DNA from: Sordariomycetes sp. S80-01Y
Lineage: Eukaryota; Ascomycota; Sordariomycetes
Assembly (NCBI GenBank): GCA_037042185.1
Contig: JAXQJY010000027.1
Coordinates: forward strand, 1,054,001-1,118,000
Direction of reading: 5' to 3'
DNA: 64,000 nt
Position numbers and translations under genes: made by a program. Of this stretch, positions 22,629 to 35,426 are shown piece by piece (the stretch's first letter is position 1; the number at the start of each line of letters is the position of its first letter). Below the pieces are notes generated by a model. It had not been told where the DNA came from. It was given only the letters and a program-made list of their open reading frames with translations, and searched no databases.

Positions 22629-25600
22629 CTAGGCCCTTGATCGGAAGGATGCCATGGGAGTCGAGGTGGTTGATGGCCCCGGGTGGGAATGCGTGTGGCC
22701 TGCCCGTCCCTTTTTGCTGTGCCCGAGTGTGCCCACGTCATGTTTGCCTGCATAGTGTTAGCCCTTGCTCCGTACTTCAAAGACGCCGCATGTTGAACTT
22801 ACCATCGCAGCAAGCGCGGACGTTCTCGAGCCTGTCAGCTTCCCTATCCTGACGCTCAATCATCTCCCGCAGGTCCTCGGCACTGTCATGCACCTCGCTA
22901 GCCTCATAGATGCTCTGGTCCGGCGCGCCCCTACTTCGTCGGCTTGAAAACGTCCTCGATCCCTTCCAGTACCCGCTCAGCTTGCTGAGCGTCCCGGTTC
23001 CTCCTGAAGCCCGCGTTCCCTGCGCCGGCGGGTGCTCCCTTTGCGACGAGGGTGTGAGGGTGGGAACTTCCATGTGGACATCGGGGCTCTGGTTGCGGGT
23101 CGTGCGGGAGTTGTATGATGACAGCGACGGAGGCGCGCGTCGAGTGCCGTTGGCCGGTCGTTGGCCGAATTGAGGGTTGAACTCGTCCACGTCCTCCTGC
23201 GTGATGTTCTGGGCCATGTCCTCGGCGTCTGCCTCGCCTTCATCGTTGGTGCGCAGCAAGAGGTAGGACAGCGAGTTGAACCAGGTTTCGTGCCGCTGAC
23301 CCGTCGTACAGGTGAACTTGACGGTGCGCCCTGGTGATATGATGACGAGACTCTTGCGGTGCAGGCCAGGTGGCATAGGGTTGTCGTCCGTCACCACCCG
23401 CACAGCCTCGATGGGGACGCTCTTTGCTTTCAGCTCGTGGCGCCCGGCGGTCGACGGGTCGCGGTCGCTCCAGTACAGCGTGCGCGTGTACGGGTGCACC
23501 CAGAAGTAGCGACGGTGACGCTTCTCAGACATCTCGCCGCGACCCGTCTTGCGTGTGTACTTCCAGAGGTACTCGCCGATCATGGTCTGCGTAATAGCCT
23601 GGATCATGCGAGGATCCGTGTTGGGGCCGAAGCCTGTAGGGCCCATCATGCCGCCCTGGCGCATGTTGAAGCGGTTGTCGATTTCAGATGCGAATGAGGA
23701 CACCGAAGACTGTCTTGAGCGGGCTGTCAACCTCGGGGGCGACTGGGGCACATCGAGCTGGGCTTGGTTGGAGATTGAGCGCATAGCCCTGGGCGTGGGT
23801 GTACCACGCTGCGAGTGTCCCGACGTCGGTCGGTTGCTGGGAGTCCTCGGGCGGTTCTTCATAGCCGACGCTGGCCACAAGGGAGGTCCCATGTTGCCCT
23901 GTGACGAGCCGGTGCGCGCAGCTTCGATGAGCTCGCGGTGGTTCGAAGGGAGGGGTGGCGCGTCCTGAAGGGAAGCTCGTCCGCTAGCGGCGCTGTCTGG
24001 GCGCTTCAAAGCCTCTGCCTCAACGAACTCGTCCGCGCCCTTGGCCCTACCGAGTATCGGGCTGCCCGCATCAGACGTGCGATGGATTCTGACAGTCCCA
24101 GTAGTGCCGGGAGAACCAACACTGCTGGAAGAGAGTTGCTTGGAGTGGCCAAAGCCGTTCCTTGGACCCGCCTTGTAAAGTTGGTCGATGGCATCAGCAG
24201 TCAAAGATGTCTGCGCACCGTGATCGCTGGTAGCAATCGGTGTCTTGCGGCGCTGAGCATCAGTATTGCCGGATATCTCTCTGAACGGTCGCTGCGACTC
24301 GGGCGTGCCGTTCTCGGGTGTGTCTCGGGGGGATTGCCTTGTCTCATCCTCGGCGATGATGGGTGGCGAGCCCTTGCTAGTTCCGAAGAGTGCATGGAGA
24401 GCCTTGCTCCTAGGAGTCTCGGGCTGCTCCTGCTTGTCCCTGGGCAGGATGAAAGCATCCCTGCGCGGGCTTCGAGGTGAGATGGGACGTGTCTCAATAG
24501 ATTCGATACTAGAAAAGCCAAAGTTTGGCAGCTCGTTTATCTCCACTGGACTAACCGGCGTGACGCCTTCGGCAGATATGGAAGACAAGACCAGCTTTGG
24601 TGGTGGCGGCGGCGCCTCAGCGACCGGAGCAACATTCTCGGTCGCGATGGTAGAGAGGGCCAAGCTCGGCGGCAGAGGGGCGGGCTCCGACACTGGCTCA
24701 ACTTGTTGCGTGGACAAGCTAGTAAAGCCAAGTGGAATGGGCTCGGGAATCACCTCTGGCTCCGCAACAGGTTCCAAGTGCTCTGCTTGTATGCTGGACA
24801 TGCCTAGCGTAGGCTGGGGCACGATGACCTCGGGCTCGATGACCGGCGCGGTCTGTTCAGTGAGCAAGCCAGTCATGCTGAGTTCTGGTGCCTCGGGTAC
24901 CACGGGCTCTGCCTCAGGTACAGCTGCAATGGCGGGCACGACCAGAGGAGCCGCTTCGGGCACAGGCTCCGCAACGGGCTCGTATCCCTGGCCTGAGATG
25001 CTGGAGAAGGTCAGGGCGGGAGGTGGTACTTCGGGCTCGGCTTGGGGATCGACGATCTGCGACACTAGGTCCGTCATTGTCAGTACAGGAGCCCGTGGTT
25101 GAGGCTGCTCGATGGGCTCGACGTGTTGTACATCCACGCTTGAGAGCGTCAATGCTGGTGGCAGTACAGGAGGCTCCGCGATGGGCTCGAGGTTGTGGGC
25201 TCTGATGGAAGAAATGCTCAAAGCTGGAGGTGGCACTTCGGGCTCAGCAACTGGCTCAATTCTCTCGGTGGACACAGGAGTAAAGCCCAAAGCTGGTGGT
25301 GTCGGAGGCGTAATGATCTCCTCAACAGGCTCGATGCCCTCGGACTGAATATTGGAGAATTCGAGTGCCGGAGGCGCGGGGACGGATGTCGGGGGCACAG
25401 GGAACTGCGCGAGATCAATATCGTTTTGTGACCCAGCGTCGCTGTAAGAAAAGCCCGAGACCGGCCGGGTGCCGTCTGAACGAACACTCAACCATGAGGC
25501 AGAGTCACGGTTGTTCTGGTCTGGAATAACCGACTCCATCGTCTTAGGGCGACCATCTGCCTCGTCGACTGACAAGCCCGTAGGTACTGGCACAGTTTCA

Positions 25601-27825
25601 TCTTTGATCTCGATGGGCTCTGTCATCATAGCACTGTCAACCATAATGACTTTCGGCAAGGCGGGCACAGCTGGAGGCGGAGATAGGGGCCGACGGATTG
25701 AGCCGGGAGTGACTGAGCGCGTGCTTCGACGACTGGGCGTGGCGTTGTCGACGGACTCGTCATCGCTAGGGGCGAAGTCCTGTAGTTCGGCGAAGAGGCT
25801 CTGGCCAGCGGCTTGGGGAGTGCCGTTGCTGCTAGCGAGGCTGGTGGGGCTGCTGCGAAGGTTGGGCTCCTCGCTCGCTTGACGCGAGTCGCGGCCGAAT
25901 GGACCACGACTGAGGCGGAAGCGGCTCCTCTGCGAAGAGATGGTACCGGTTGGCGTCTTGACCTCAAAAACCTCGTCGTCGTCTGAAGTGGAGGCTGTGC
26001 TGTGGATAGAAGCCTTGGACGAGTGGCGAGACAGCCCTGGAGGCAAGCTAGGGGTCTGCTTTATCCGTCCGAATCCTCTCGAGGTGGTCTCAGTCTCAGT
26101 GGCGGCCCCGTCGTCTGACATTTCTTCAGCTCCAGTCTGGAAGTCCTCCGTCTCTGTCGCACGCTCATTGGCGGTCTCAAAAGCGGACTCGCTGGCCTCG
26201 TTGGCTGTGTCAAAGTGATCAGTCGAAGACTGCGCGAGGTCGTCGTCCTTGGCAGCAGATGTCCTCGGTGACCTGTCCTGGTGGTCCTCCCATTCTGGGT
26301 CGTCGGTGATGATCTCCTGCCTGCTGGATCTGAAACTTCCGAGCATACGTGAGTTCTTCTTAAATTCCTTAGAGTCGACCTTCTTACTGCGCCTGTTGGC
26401 ACCGCTGGCGCCCGAGTCAGCCCGACCGCGCTCGAGGTCATCTCGGAGATCCTGGATGATGCGACGGAGCTCGAGCTTCTCAGTCTTTTCACGATGAATC
26501 AAGCTGCGCTGGCTCTGAATCGTTCGCTGGGCGTGATGGAGCGAAGTTCTCATCGTTTCGGTCTCAAGCATGCTGTGTCGTGGAGTCCCCTTAACGGGCG
26601 ATGGCGGTGGTGAGTGCTCAGGAGTAGCGTTGTCAGTAGCAGTCTCGAAGTCATCCTCGCTCTGTCCAGACATGGGCTCTCGCTCCTGCGTCCTCCCTCG
26701 CTGCGTAGAGAAGGCTTTGGCGAGCTCCTGATTCTGGTTGGTCAAATCGTCGATCTTGCGCTGGAGGGCAGCTCGTTCGCCCTCAGCCATGACGGCGCTG
26801 CGCTTGGCGGTGCCGAGCTCTATGTCATGGTGCTTGATCGAGGCAGCATGCTCCTCGGTAAGCTTGGCGTGTGACAGCTTGACCTCATCCAGTTCCTTCT
26901 GTGCAGCGTTCTTCTCGAGATTTGAGGCGTTGAGGGCTTGCGTAAGCTTCTTCTCGCGATCTGAGGCCTCCCGCTGCTGGGAAGAAGTCTCTTGCAGTTT
27001 CGTCTCGAGGTTCCAGTTCTCCTCCTTGTAGCGGTGCTCGCTCTCGTCCAGAGTCTTCAGCCTCTGTTGAAGGCCCTCTGATTCGATTTCAAGCGAGGAC
27101 TTTTCATTCTTCAGGTCTCGAACCTCTTCATCTCGTTCGGCGAGGAGAGATTGCAGGTTGCGCACCTGTGCGATGAGGGACGTGCTGATCTCGGCGGCGA
27201 ACTCGATGTCGTGGACGCGGTTGGACGGCTGGTTCCTAATCTTGCGGTTGGGCACGCTGAGCTTGGTCGGAGAACCGGTAGCCTGGCTCTCAAACTTGCT
27301 AGGACTCACGGAGCGCTGGCAAAGATTAGCTTCAGGGGCCGTTGTGCTGGCGCAAAGTCAACTTACCCTACCACTCCGACCTTCGGGCACAAACGGCGAC
27401 CCAGAGTTGGCCTCATTACTAGGGACCCGCTGCTTGGGCAAAAAAGCTCTAGCCGATTCCCTTGCCAAATCATTGTATTCCTTCTCGATATCAACCAACT
27501 TCTGCTTCAAATCATCACCCAACTCGCCCTCAGCCTGCAGCTTTTCGACCTCTTGGAGCTGTTCCGTGAGCGCCTTCCTCTGGGTCACAAGAGCAGTACC
27601 CAATTTGCCAGCCTCATCCAGTCTTCTGTCGGTTTCGGCCAAATGAGCTTCCAAGGCGCGCTTGGCCTGCCGTGGTGACGAGCCCGGCCCTGCGGCGAAG
27701 AGCTCATGGTCAAAGTTGGAGAATCGTTGGTGTGCGGGCGCGGGGGTCGACGACGCGTTGGACACGAAAGGATCCTCGGAGCCGGGAGCAGGCAAATTAG
27801 GCTTGTCGGCGGCGAAAGAGGCCAT
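22629..27825 (-). CDS. apsA: Cortical nuclear-migration anchor, ApsA/Num1-like, PH domain
   Basis: Exons are 27825-27367, 27315-22803 and 22747-22629, giving 1,696 aa; introns are 51 and 55 nt. The last intron joins C-C-D-G to K-H-D-V-G-T-L, the family's usual ending. The N-terminal third is coiled coil (about 60-130 and 190-370). Twelve repeats of about 24 residues (consensus P-P-A-L-x2-S-S-I-x5-E-P-V-A-E-P-E) fill about residues 785-1095. A PH domain follows at about 1398-1510 (starting E-Y-L-W-K-Y-T-R-K). By homology with Aspergillus ApsA and yeast Num1, it binds cortical phosphoinositide through the PH domain and anchors dynein to pull nuclei along microtubules. It is placed at the cell cortex by inference. 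The gene points towards the acyltransferase. Confidence 0.93.
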
Positions 27826-29827
27826 TTTGTCAATGGTGCCTGTCGGCAGCAATTGAGACAGAGACAGGCGACCTGTCTAGAAAGCGAGCGAGACCATCAA
27901 ATCTGGCGGGATCAAGCCTCGGCAGGCGGGTTTTGTCTTGTACGTGGGTGTCGAGGTCGACCGTCGATTGGCGGCGTGAACTGTGTTTGCTGTCGCCGCG
28001 AGATGGTGTCGTGGTGAGACGGAAAGAGAGCAGGAAGAGGTCGCACGGCACTGGGTACGGCCGGATTGAGGCCCTTTGTGTGTCGTTGACGTTGCCCCTT
28101 GCGTTGCGCTGTTCTCGGGGGAGATGCGTGTCCAGGAAGAGGATTTGGCGCTGGGCTGCAGGGAGAGATGATGGTGCCGTGACGAGAAGTGGAGTCCCGC
28201 CTGTAATTGTTCCTGGGCTAAGGTACACCTACCTTAGGCTTACCTTGCTGAGTGCAGGTGAGGAAAGGTTCCAGGCAGATCAGACCGGCTGGCTGCACGA
28301 TGCAAACAATCGGAAAAGAGTCGCCCAAGAAAACAAATGCCCAAGGTGAGTAAAACAAAATAGGTCAACGAGTGGAGGAAAAGCAACGTCCGTGTCCGAT
28401 GAAGCGCTGGAATGCGACGCGCTCGACAGCCTACGACCTGTCTGGTCAAGAACAGTCTCAGCCGTCTGTTTCTTCAGATCTCACTTGGACTCGGGCTACA
28501 AGTCTCACAGTCAGCCTCGTAAAAAGTCAATAAAGCATCAATTGCATTTGCGTAGTTCCAAATACATACGAGTTGATCTGGGATCTAGTATCCGTAATGC
28601 CGGCAATCTGGCAGATAACCTTCGACACCGTCCGAACTCTCAGCTTGTAAGACCAAATTGGAGGGGCCAGACGCGTCTCGACGCCAAGACTGTCTGGAAA
28701 GCCCTTGCAGGTACGTGGTCGAGATTCAGCAGCGCGGGAACAGGGTCTGCCGGATTTCCTTCGAAAGGTTGACGGTCGAAGGGAGAAATTGCGATGTGAT
28801 TACTAGGAAAAAGGGACAAGGAGGGAGGGGAGGGGAAGAGGTGTTGTTGACAGAAGGGGGGAGGAGAGTCTAAGCGCTGAATATAGCGGTGCATCAACGA
28901 TGCCTTCTCATCAAATTTTGGACGTCAACAAGGATTGCGGTAGTGGGACACACATTCCTGCGACGCGACTCGCTCATTCTCGGATCCAAATTCACGACGA
29001 TGGGCGTCTAAGCCTACATTTGTGCTCTTGATTCGAGTTGAAAGGCTTGCATCCATGTCTTCAATATCTTGAGGTGCATATGCTCGAGGTAGCTAAGGCT
29101 ATCTCAACAGGGAGAGCTCTCGACAGCTGCCCCTCCAGATCAGTAAGACGCGTCGTGAAGCCATGATCCGCCGGCAACAGAGCAGATCATGATCGGGGGA
29201 AATCGACACCCATCGCGATTACCCTTTTGCTCCATTTCACAAGTCCGTCTTTTCCCAATTTGCCATCATAGAAAGCCACGTGCGTCCCATTGCACCTCGG
29301 CCAACACGGATTCACAAAGTAAACATTATTTCCATTAACCCCAGCTCCCCCTCAAAACCCCCCTATCCATCAATTATACCTTCACCGACATTCAAAAAGC
29401 GAATACAGCCCCCCACTGCGTCATCGCCTTCAAAACAGATGACGCGCCGTGCATGACCGTCCCTCATTTCAGTAGAAAGAAAACAAAACAGGGGTGTCCA
29501 GCCAATCATAGCACAGCGTTCGTTGACGCCCACTTTCGGAGCAACCGACAAAAACAAACACGCCGCGAACATGGGAGAGGTCTTTTTGTCACTAGTGTTG
29601 GTAAAAATAGGTTCTCGAAGCTTTGGGGCCTTCGGTAGGGTGCTCTGTGCTTCAAGGCTTCACGTTGGCTGTACTCATGGGCGGTCCTCGCATGAAGAGG
29701 CAGGCTGGGTTGATCGTGCCATCGAGCGCTTGGTGCTTGTTCTTATTAGCTCATAGCTTCGTTGCCTTATGCTTCTAATGCTTCCAAAGTATGCAGAAGG
29801 CCAGGGCGAGATCAGCTTATGCCCTGA
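27826..29827. other. 2-kb apsA upstream region and cwc24 3' flank
   Basis: No supported gene. The 5' leader and promoter of apsA (-) and the terminator region of cwc24 (-) must lie here. Frames at 27933-28349, 28392-28772 and 28640-28897 show no family or intron logic. Confidence 0.45.
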
Positions 29828-30875
29828 TCACAACTTCTTTGCGCCTGGGTCCTCATCACTGACGTCCTCCCCCGCCTCTATCCGTTCCTGTCTTATTCTT
29901 TCCTGCCGCTCCCTCTTCTTCACCAGCAGCTTCTTTAACCGCTTCGCCGAATTGAATACTCCGTTGGTTCCCGCGCCACAAGCAGCACACGTAGGGTCCT
30001 TCCGGTATCTTTTCAGAGCACACGGTTCGCAGAAATAATGTCCACACCTTGTAATGATCGGCTCGCGGTAGCTCTCTTTGCAGATGATGCAAGCAAAGGG
30101 GATCTTCTCTAGGTACGCCTCGTCTTCGTCGTCTTCTTTCGACTTCGCTGGAGCGTCGCGGTTGGCGGAGGCTACGACGGTACCTTCGAGGTTCTTCTTA
30201 TTCTTCGTGACGTTTTCCCATTCTTTATCGAGTTGCCATCCTTGTTTCATGTCCTCTCTGCTGTGCAAGAAAATACATGCGTCGCCGAAACCGCAGTGAC
30301 TGTCCAATGTTAGCTCTCGAACTGCAATAGCTGTGGATGTGGGGAAACACATACCCAGTCTGTTTGTAATCTTTGCAAACGTCTGGCTTGAAGTCGAAGA
30401 ATGTGACTGTCCGTACATTCGTCGATGCCTTCATCGGTCCGACCTGACGTTGCGGCGCGTCCGGGTTCTTCTGGATGAAGCTCGTCTGGTTTTTTAATCC
30501 CTTGTAAGTTCCATCTGCTCCCTCCTTTCTTGTGGATCCTAATAGATTCTTTGTCGACATGGCACCCTCTGCATCCTCGTCGTACCAATTACTCGCCTTG
30601 GTCGCATCGTTGGAGCTGGTGATACCACTACGGTCCGCTGTGAAGACTTGTTGTTCTATATCCTGCTTCGAGCTCGTGTTTTTTGAAGAAGCATTGACCC
30701 CAACGGCCTTCTTCCGGCGTTTCACGCGCTGCCCCGATTCGTCTTCGGAAGAGGAGTAGTCGTCTGAGGAGGAATCGACGGGTGGTGGAGTGGCCGGTCG
30801 TTTGCGAATGTTGGCGTTTCCTTTGCGCTTTTTGAAGACGGCGACGGGGGCCGCTGGCGCATCGGCGTCTGTCAT
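29828..30875 (-). CDS. CWC24: Pre-mRNA-splicing factor CWC24 (CCCH + RING)
   Basis: Exons are 30875-30355 and 30299-29828, giving 330 aa; the 55-nt intron (GTATGT..ACAG) splits the glycine just before the second zinc ligand. The CCCH zinc finger uses C167, C176, C182 and H186 (C-x8-C-x5-C-x3-H). The RING finger uses C244, C247, C259, H261, C264, C267, C278 and C281. The N-terminal half is lysine/serine-rich with likely nuclear localisation signals. The CCCH-then-RING order and length match Cwc24/RNF113, which binds the 5' splice site region in the activated spliceosome. The C-terminus is a basic helix. It diverges from the NVJ2-like gene. Confidence 0.94.
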
Positions 30876-32012
30876 TTCGATGGTCTTCCGATGGCAAGAC
30901 AATTAGATAGTTGGATATGTACGGTTCAAGTTTGGAGGAAGTGTCAGTGGCAACTGTAATGTTGAACCCGAACCTCGAAGCCGTTCATTTTGGGATGACT
31001 AATGTGGGTCTACCACTTTCGACGTTGTTCGTCATCGCATTCCGCCTCCTTACCCTGCACCAATAGCGAGACGGCCATTCAAAACGCAGACTCTCTAAAT
31101 CAATGAATGAAAAGTGATGAATTAGAGATGCTGTGGTTCCATTGTTTTCATTTGGAGTAGCTTTTTTCGATTTTCGAACGAATACCATCATTTAACTTTG
31201 CACTGCTGTTTTCCACAGTGCTATGACACTTGGACTGGGAACACACTTATTTCATTCCTTTACCGAGGTATTCCAACGTAGTTGCCAACATGCCCCCAAG
31301 TCAAGTATCGCAGGCAGCTCACTCTAGCTTTGAGAACTCCACGTATGATCCGAGAAAGATCAGCGCCCAAGGGTTTAACACAGACGTGCCAGGATGAATC
31401 ATTCAATGACATTGACAGGGCTGTTTCGTCCACGCAGACTTCTGTATTATTATACCTGCCTTACATACGGCAGTCAGTCTGTACTGTGGTAACTCAGCGC
31501 GAGAAAAGACTTAGCCAGCCTTCTAAAGGCTCTGCAGATGGATCGACAGCGACTAAGCAAGCTAAGGTACGTTATGATAGCCATTGCCAATCCCACTGCT
31601 GTCTCTGGAAGGACTCAGACGGACTCGACGGAACTGGTGGAGACTCGAAACGGACGTTGATGGACACTACTGGCAGGGGCAGGGATGTCAGAGCGATCCG
31701 AGGTGGTGGACCTGCCCCGCGCAGTGCACGCTAAACCGGAAGAGACGAGACCGTGAAGCCAATCCTCAACGTGTTCTCGATGCTGCTTCACGCGCTCCGC
31801 ACCACATCACATGACGTAGCTCCTCCCGCTGTACACAGTACCGGTACCTTAGCTGAGGTGAACGTTGCCAACCTTGGCTCGCATACCAGGAGGCATATCA
31901 CCCGACCCCGACAAACCACATCATCCGACTGCTTTTTTGTCGACAATCGTCTCCTTGACTTCAAATGTTGTGATAGTTTTTCCATTCTTTGGGCAGACCC
32001 TACGCCGGCAGG
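30876..32012. promoter_or_regulatory. Divergent promoter region of CWC24 and the NVJ2-like gene
   Basis: The two genes start 1.1 kb apart on opposite strands. A frame at 31282-31734 (+) shows no family. A CCGGTACCTTAGCTGAGGTG segment near 31842 precedes the NVJ2-like ATG by about 170 bases; no specific factor can be assigned. Confidence 0.4.
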
Positions 32013-35000
32013 ATGGGGAGCTGGTCCGCCTTTCTGGCTGCTTATGTCCTCGGCGGCTTGACCTTCATACCTCTCGTACTCCTTGCCATTCTCGCACACG
32101 CTCATTACACTTTTCCGACTAGGCATGATACCGATCGACCGATAGAGCGCTCGCAGGACGATGAAGATGCCATCGTGCAGCCCGGAGACGATACCTCGGC
32201 CCTTGAGGCCGCGACCAAGCCCGACACGAAGCGCGACACATCGGCCGAGCAGGCGGCAGGATACTTTGCTGTTTGTAGGGAATATACACCTATGGGGATC
32301 AATGCAAAGCCGATAGAGCGGCCTACGCCTGTGGGGAGTACCACTGTGGCTGCACCGAGCCCCAGCGTGTACCAGACCATGTACAGATCGCTCTTCGACC
32401 GTAGCAAGGGAAACGTCGCCGCCAAGGGCCCGAATGAAGGAGCCGGGATGAGCCAAAGACCCAAGAACGCAGGCAATGTGTTCTATGTGGTGCTTCGACA
32501 CGGGCACTTGCTGCTCTTCGACGATGAGGAGCAGTTTGAGGTCCGTCACGTCATCTCGCTCTCGCACCACGACGTGAGCATATACTCTGGGGGCGATAAA
32601 ACTCCAGAGGGTGAACTTTGGATCAAGCGCAACGCAATCCGTCTGTCTCGGAGAGTGGACCAGAAAGAGACTGGTCCCGATGTTCAGGTCTCAAAGCCAT
32701 TCTACCTCTTCTCTGAGAACTGCTCCGCCAAGGAGGACTTCTACTTCGCTCTCCTACGCACGCAAGGAGAGTCTGGAGGTGCACCGACCCCCGTACATTT
32801 TGACGTCAAGAACATCATATCGCTAGTACAGAAGCTGCATTCTACTGAGGATAATCTTCACACAAGATGGCTAAACGCCATGATTGGGCGGGTCTTCCTA
32901 GCTATTCACCAAACCAAGGATCTCGAAACATTCATTAACGAGAAGATCACCAAAAAGATTTCGAGAGTCAAGACGCCGAGTTTCTTGACGAACATCAACA
33001 TTCAGAAGATTGATACAGGAGATGCCGCTCCATACTTCACCAACTTCAAGTTGAAGGACCTGACGGTCGAGGGTGAATGCGTTGCGGAAGCCGATGTTCG
33101 GTACACCGGAAACTTCAAACTCGAAGTGGCAGCCACCGCAAAGCTTGATCTCGGAACGCGCATGAAAGCCCGCGAGGTTAGCCTCGTGCTCGCCCTGACG
33201 GTTAAGAAGATCGAAGGTCACATACTCTTCAAGATCAAGCCGCCACCCAGCAATCGTGTCTGGGTGTCGTTTGAGAAGATGCCAAAGATGGAGATGGCTA
33301 TTGAACCAATCGTCAGCGCTCGACAGATCACGTACGCAGTCATTCTCCGGCAGATTGAGAACCGAATCAAGGAGGTGCTCGCAGAGACTTTAGTCCAGCC
33401 ATTCTGGGACGATATCCCATTCTTCAAGACGGAGCATAAGAACTGGCGGGGCGGTATATTTGAAGGTGACGATGCAGTAGTATCGGATCGGCCACAAGAA
33501 GCTGTCGCTCAAACTGGTGATGTCGAAAAGACCGAGAAGACTGAGGAAAACCCAGATTTACTTGCAGAGACAAGGCCTATGGAAAAGAGCCACAGCTTCC
33601 CTACAATCGACAACACAACACCCGAGAGGCCCCAATCGACTGGTACCGGACTCTTTGGACGAAAGCTTGGGAGACCCGCCACAGCTGTTTCTCCCGCTGC
33701 GTCATCTACTAGTATCGATACAAAGCCCCAAGCCAGCAGCGCTGCACCGTCACCAAAAACCTTCAAGAGCGTCCCAGAGCCGGTTATTGGAACAGACGAA
33801 GCACACGCCGAGCTCTTCAAGCCTTCGACGTCACCACCGGATCATGCAACAAACTACATGGCTGCGCTGCACTCGCGATCACAGGAGCTTCCTACTACCC
33901 CGGGACTGAGCAGTTCACCCGGCAAGCCCTCCTCACTGACCAAGACCCCAAGCTATTCGTCCGCCTCTTCAGGGAATCAAGAATCTGAAAAGGACGATCA
34001 TAACGAGGAGGAAGCTACACCTCAGCCCGTAGGCCGCCGAAACACCACCTCATCCTCCGAATCTGCATCCATCCGCGGCCAAGGCTCCGATGGTGCTGAG
34101 CCCTCCTCTCCTGCATCTTCCAAAGCAGCCTCTTTCAAAGACCAAGCTGGCTCTTTAGGCCGTAGCTTCTTCAACCGCCAAGCCTCCAACTTATCCTCTC
34201 ACTCTCTCGCCAACGCCAGCGACGGCTCGTCCTCCCAGAAGAAGAACACACTCGCCGCCGTTTCTAGCGCTGCAGCTCAAGCTCGCCAATGGGGATGGAA
34301 CGCCATCCAAAGACAGAAAGAAGCGCGCAAGATGAGTAATGCGTCAGGAGAGCAGCAGGTTGATCTGAGCCAGCCTATGGGGCGCGGCCAGCCGTTGCCT
34401 CCGCCGGGAACACCGCTGCCCCGGCCAACGAATGGAAAGACGAAGATAGGACCTGAGAATTTCCCGAAGAGGAAACCTCTGCCAGGGGAAAAGCACGAGG
34501 AGGAAGTGTTGCCGGTGCCAAACAGACGCAGGAGAGGCCACAGCCATGATGACGGAGCGGGTGAGGGGGAAACTGGAGAGATGTTGGTTGTTGCGGCACC
34601 CATGGATGAGAGCGATCTTGACACGCCTGGGTTGGACTTGACGGAGCGAGTGGATTACATGGGAACATCAATCCCTGACACTTCCTCTACAGCTGCTACC
34701 CACGACTCATCGCAAATTCCCACACACTCGTCGACGCCAACGACCGAGCCTGCAACAACTCAGAGCTCCCTCCAAGACTACGATCTCAACCAGCAGACCT
34801 CATCGCCAACCAAGACCTCGCGATCTCAAAGTCCGGCGAAGTCGGCGCAGCCACCGGCGGTGCAAAGCTCACAAGCGCCTGACGCCCCGCTGTCTCGAGC
34901 TGACAGCCTCTCGAGAAAGGAGGATGATCCTATCGTCGCCACACCTGCTGCCGCGACGAATGATGAAGATGATGACTATTCTGGCTGGATGGACGAGGAC

Positions 35001-35153
35001 ACCAACTACGGCGTCCCTTCGACGGAGAAAGATTTGCCGTTGGGGAACGGGCCTGAAGCAGTGGCCGTCCAGGAGAAGGTGATAGCAGACGTCCCCAGCG
35101 AACAGACAAAGAATGAGCGAGATGCTGCCCTCATACAGGAGGCTTCTTATTGA
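32013..35153 (+). CDS. NVJ2: ER-membrane lipid-transfer protein with PH and SMP domains (NVJ2/TEX2-like)
   Basis: This is an intronless 1,046-aa gene. I chose the ATG at 32013 (M-G-S-W-S-A-F) because a transmembrane helix follows at once (about 6-31). A PH-like region covers about 150-255 (N-V-F-Y-V-V-L-R-H-G-H-L-L-L-F). The SMP domain covers about 283-472 and includes R-W-L-N-A-M-I-G-R and D-L-T-V-E-G-E. The remaining 570 residues are Ser/Pro/Thr-rich and probably disordered. Yeast Nvj2 and animal TEX2 have this helix-PH-SMP order and move lipids, notably ceramide, at contacts between ER and other membranes. The long disordered tail is typical of filamentous fungi. Convergent with REV3, 273 bases apart. 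Confidence 0.93.
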   Translation: MGSWSAFLAAYVLGGLTFIPLVLLAILAHAHYTFPTRHDTDRPIERSQDDEDAIVQPGDDTSALEAATKPDTKRDTSAEQAAGYFAVCREYTPMGINAKPIERPTPVGSTTVAAPSPSVYQTMYRSLFDRSKGNVAAKGPNEGAGMSQRPKNAGNVFYVVLRHGHLLLFDDEEQFEVRHVISLSHHDVSIYSGGDKTPEGELWIKRNAIRLSRRVDQKETGPDVQVSKPFYLFSENCSAKEDFYFALLRTQGESGGAPTPVHFDVKNIISLVQKLHSTEDNLHTRWLNAMIGRVFLAIHQTKDLETFINEKITKKISRVKTPSFLTNINIQKIDTGDAAPYFTNFKLKDLTVEGECVAEADVRYTGNFKLEVAATAKLDLGTRMKAREVSLVLALTVKKIEGHILFKIKPPPSNRVWVSFEKMPKMEMAIEPIVSARQITYAVILRQIENRIKEVLAETLVQPFWDDIPFFKTEHKNWRGGIFEGDDAVVSDRPQEAVAQTGDVEKTEKTEENPDLLAETRPMEKSHSFPTIDNTTPERPQSTGTGLFGRKLGRPATAVSPAASSTSIDTKPQASSAAPSPKTFKSVPEPVIGTDEAHAELFKPSTSPPDHATNYMAALHSRSQELPTTPGLSSSPGKPSSLTKTPSYSSASSGNQESEKDDHNEEEATPQPVGRRNTTSSSESASIRGQGSDGAEPSSPASSKAASFKDQAGSLGRSFFNRQASNLSSHSLANASDGSSSQKKNTLAAVSSAAAQARQWGWNAIQRQKEARKMSNASGEQQVDLSQPMGRGQPLPPPGTPLPRPTNGKTKIGPENFPKRKPLPGEKHEEEVLPVPNRRRRGHSHDDGAGEGETGEMLVVAAPMDESDLDTPGLDLTERVDYMGTSIPDTSSTAATHDSSQIPTHSSTPTTEPATTQSSLQDYDLNQQTSSPTKTSRSQSPAKSAQPPAVQSSQAPDAPLSRADSLSRKEDDPIVATPAAATNDEDDDYSGWMDEDTNYGVPSTEKDLPLGNGPEAVAVQEKVIADVPSEQTKNERDAALIQEASY

Positions 35154-35426
35154 TTTTGGGATATAAGCAGGGAGTTATGGATGGATCATGGGTAATTGAC
35201 TTAGATGGATACACCAGCACGTACTTGACCAAATGTTCACCATAGAGAAGCTGACACTCCGTATCCATGGCAGAATGTTGCACTCATCGTTACCACCCGG
35301 CCTATGTGCTCAGTCGTTTGTCAATGACAACGGGTTTAAATTAAACTCGGCAGCTTCTCGTTTATCATTACGCAGAATCTACACGCAGACTTCTGCGGGA
35401 CCCAACAGGAGTGCTCATCCTGTTGC

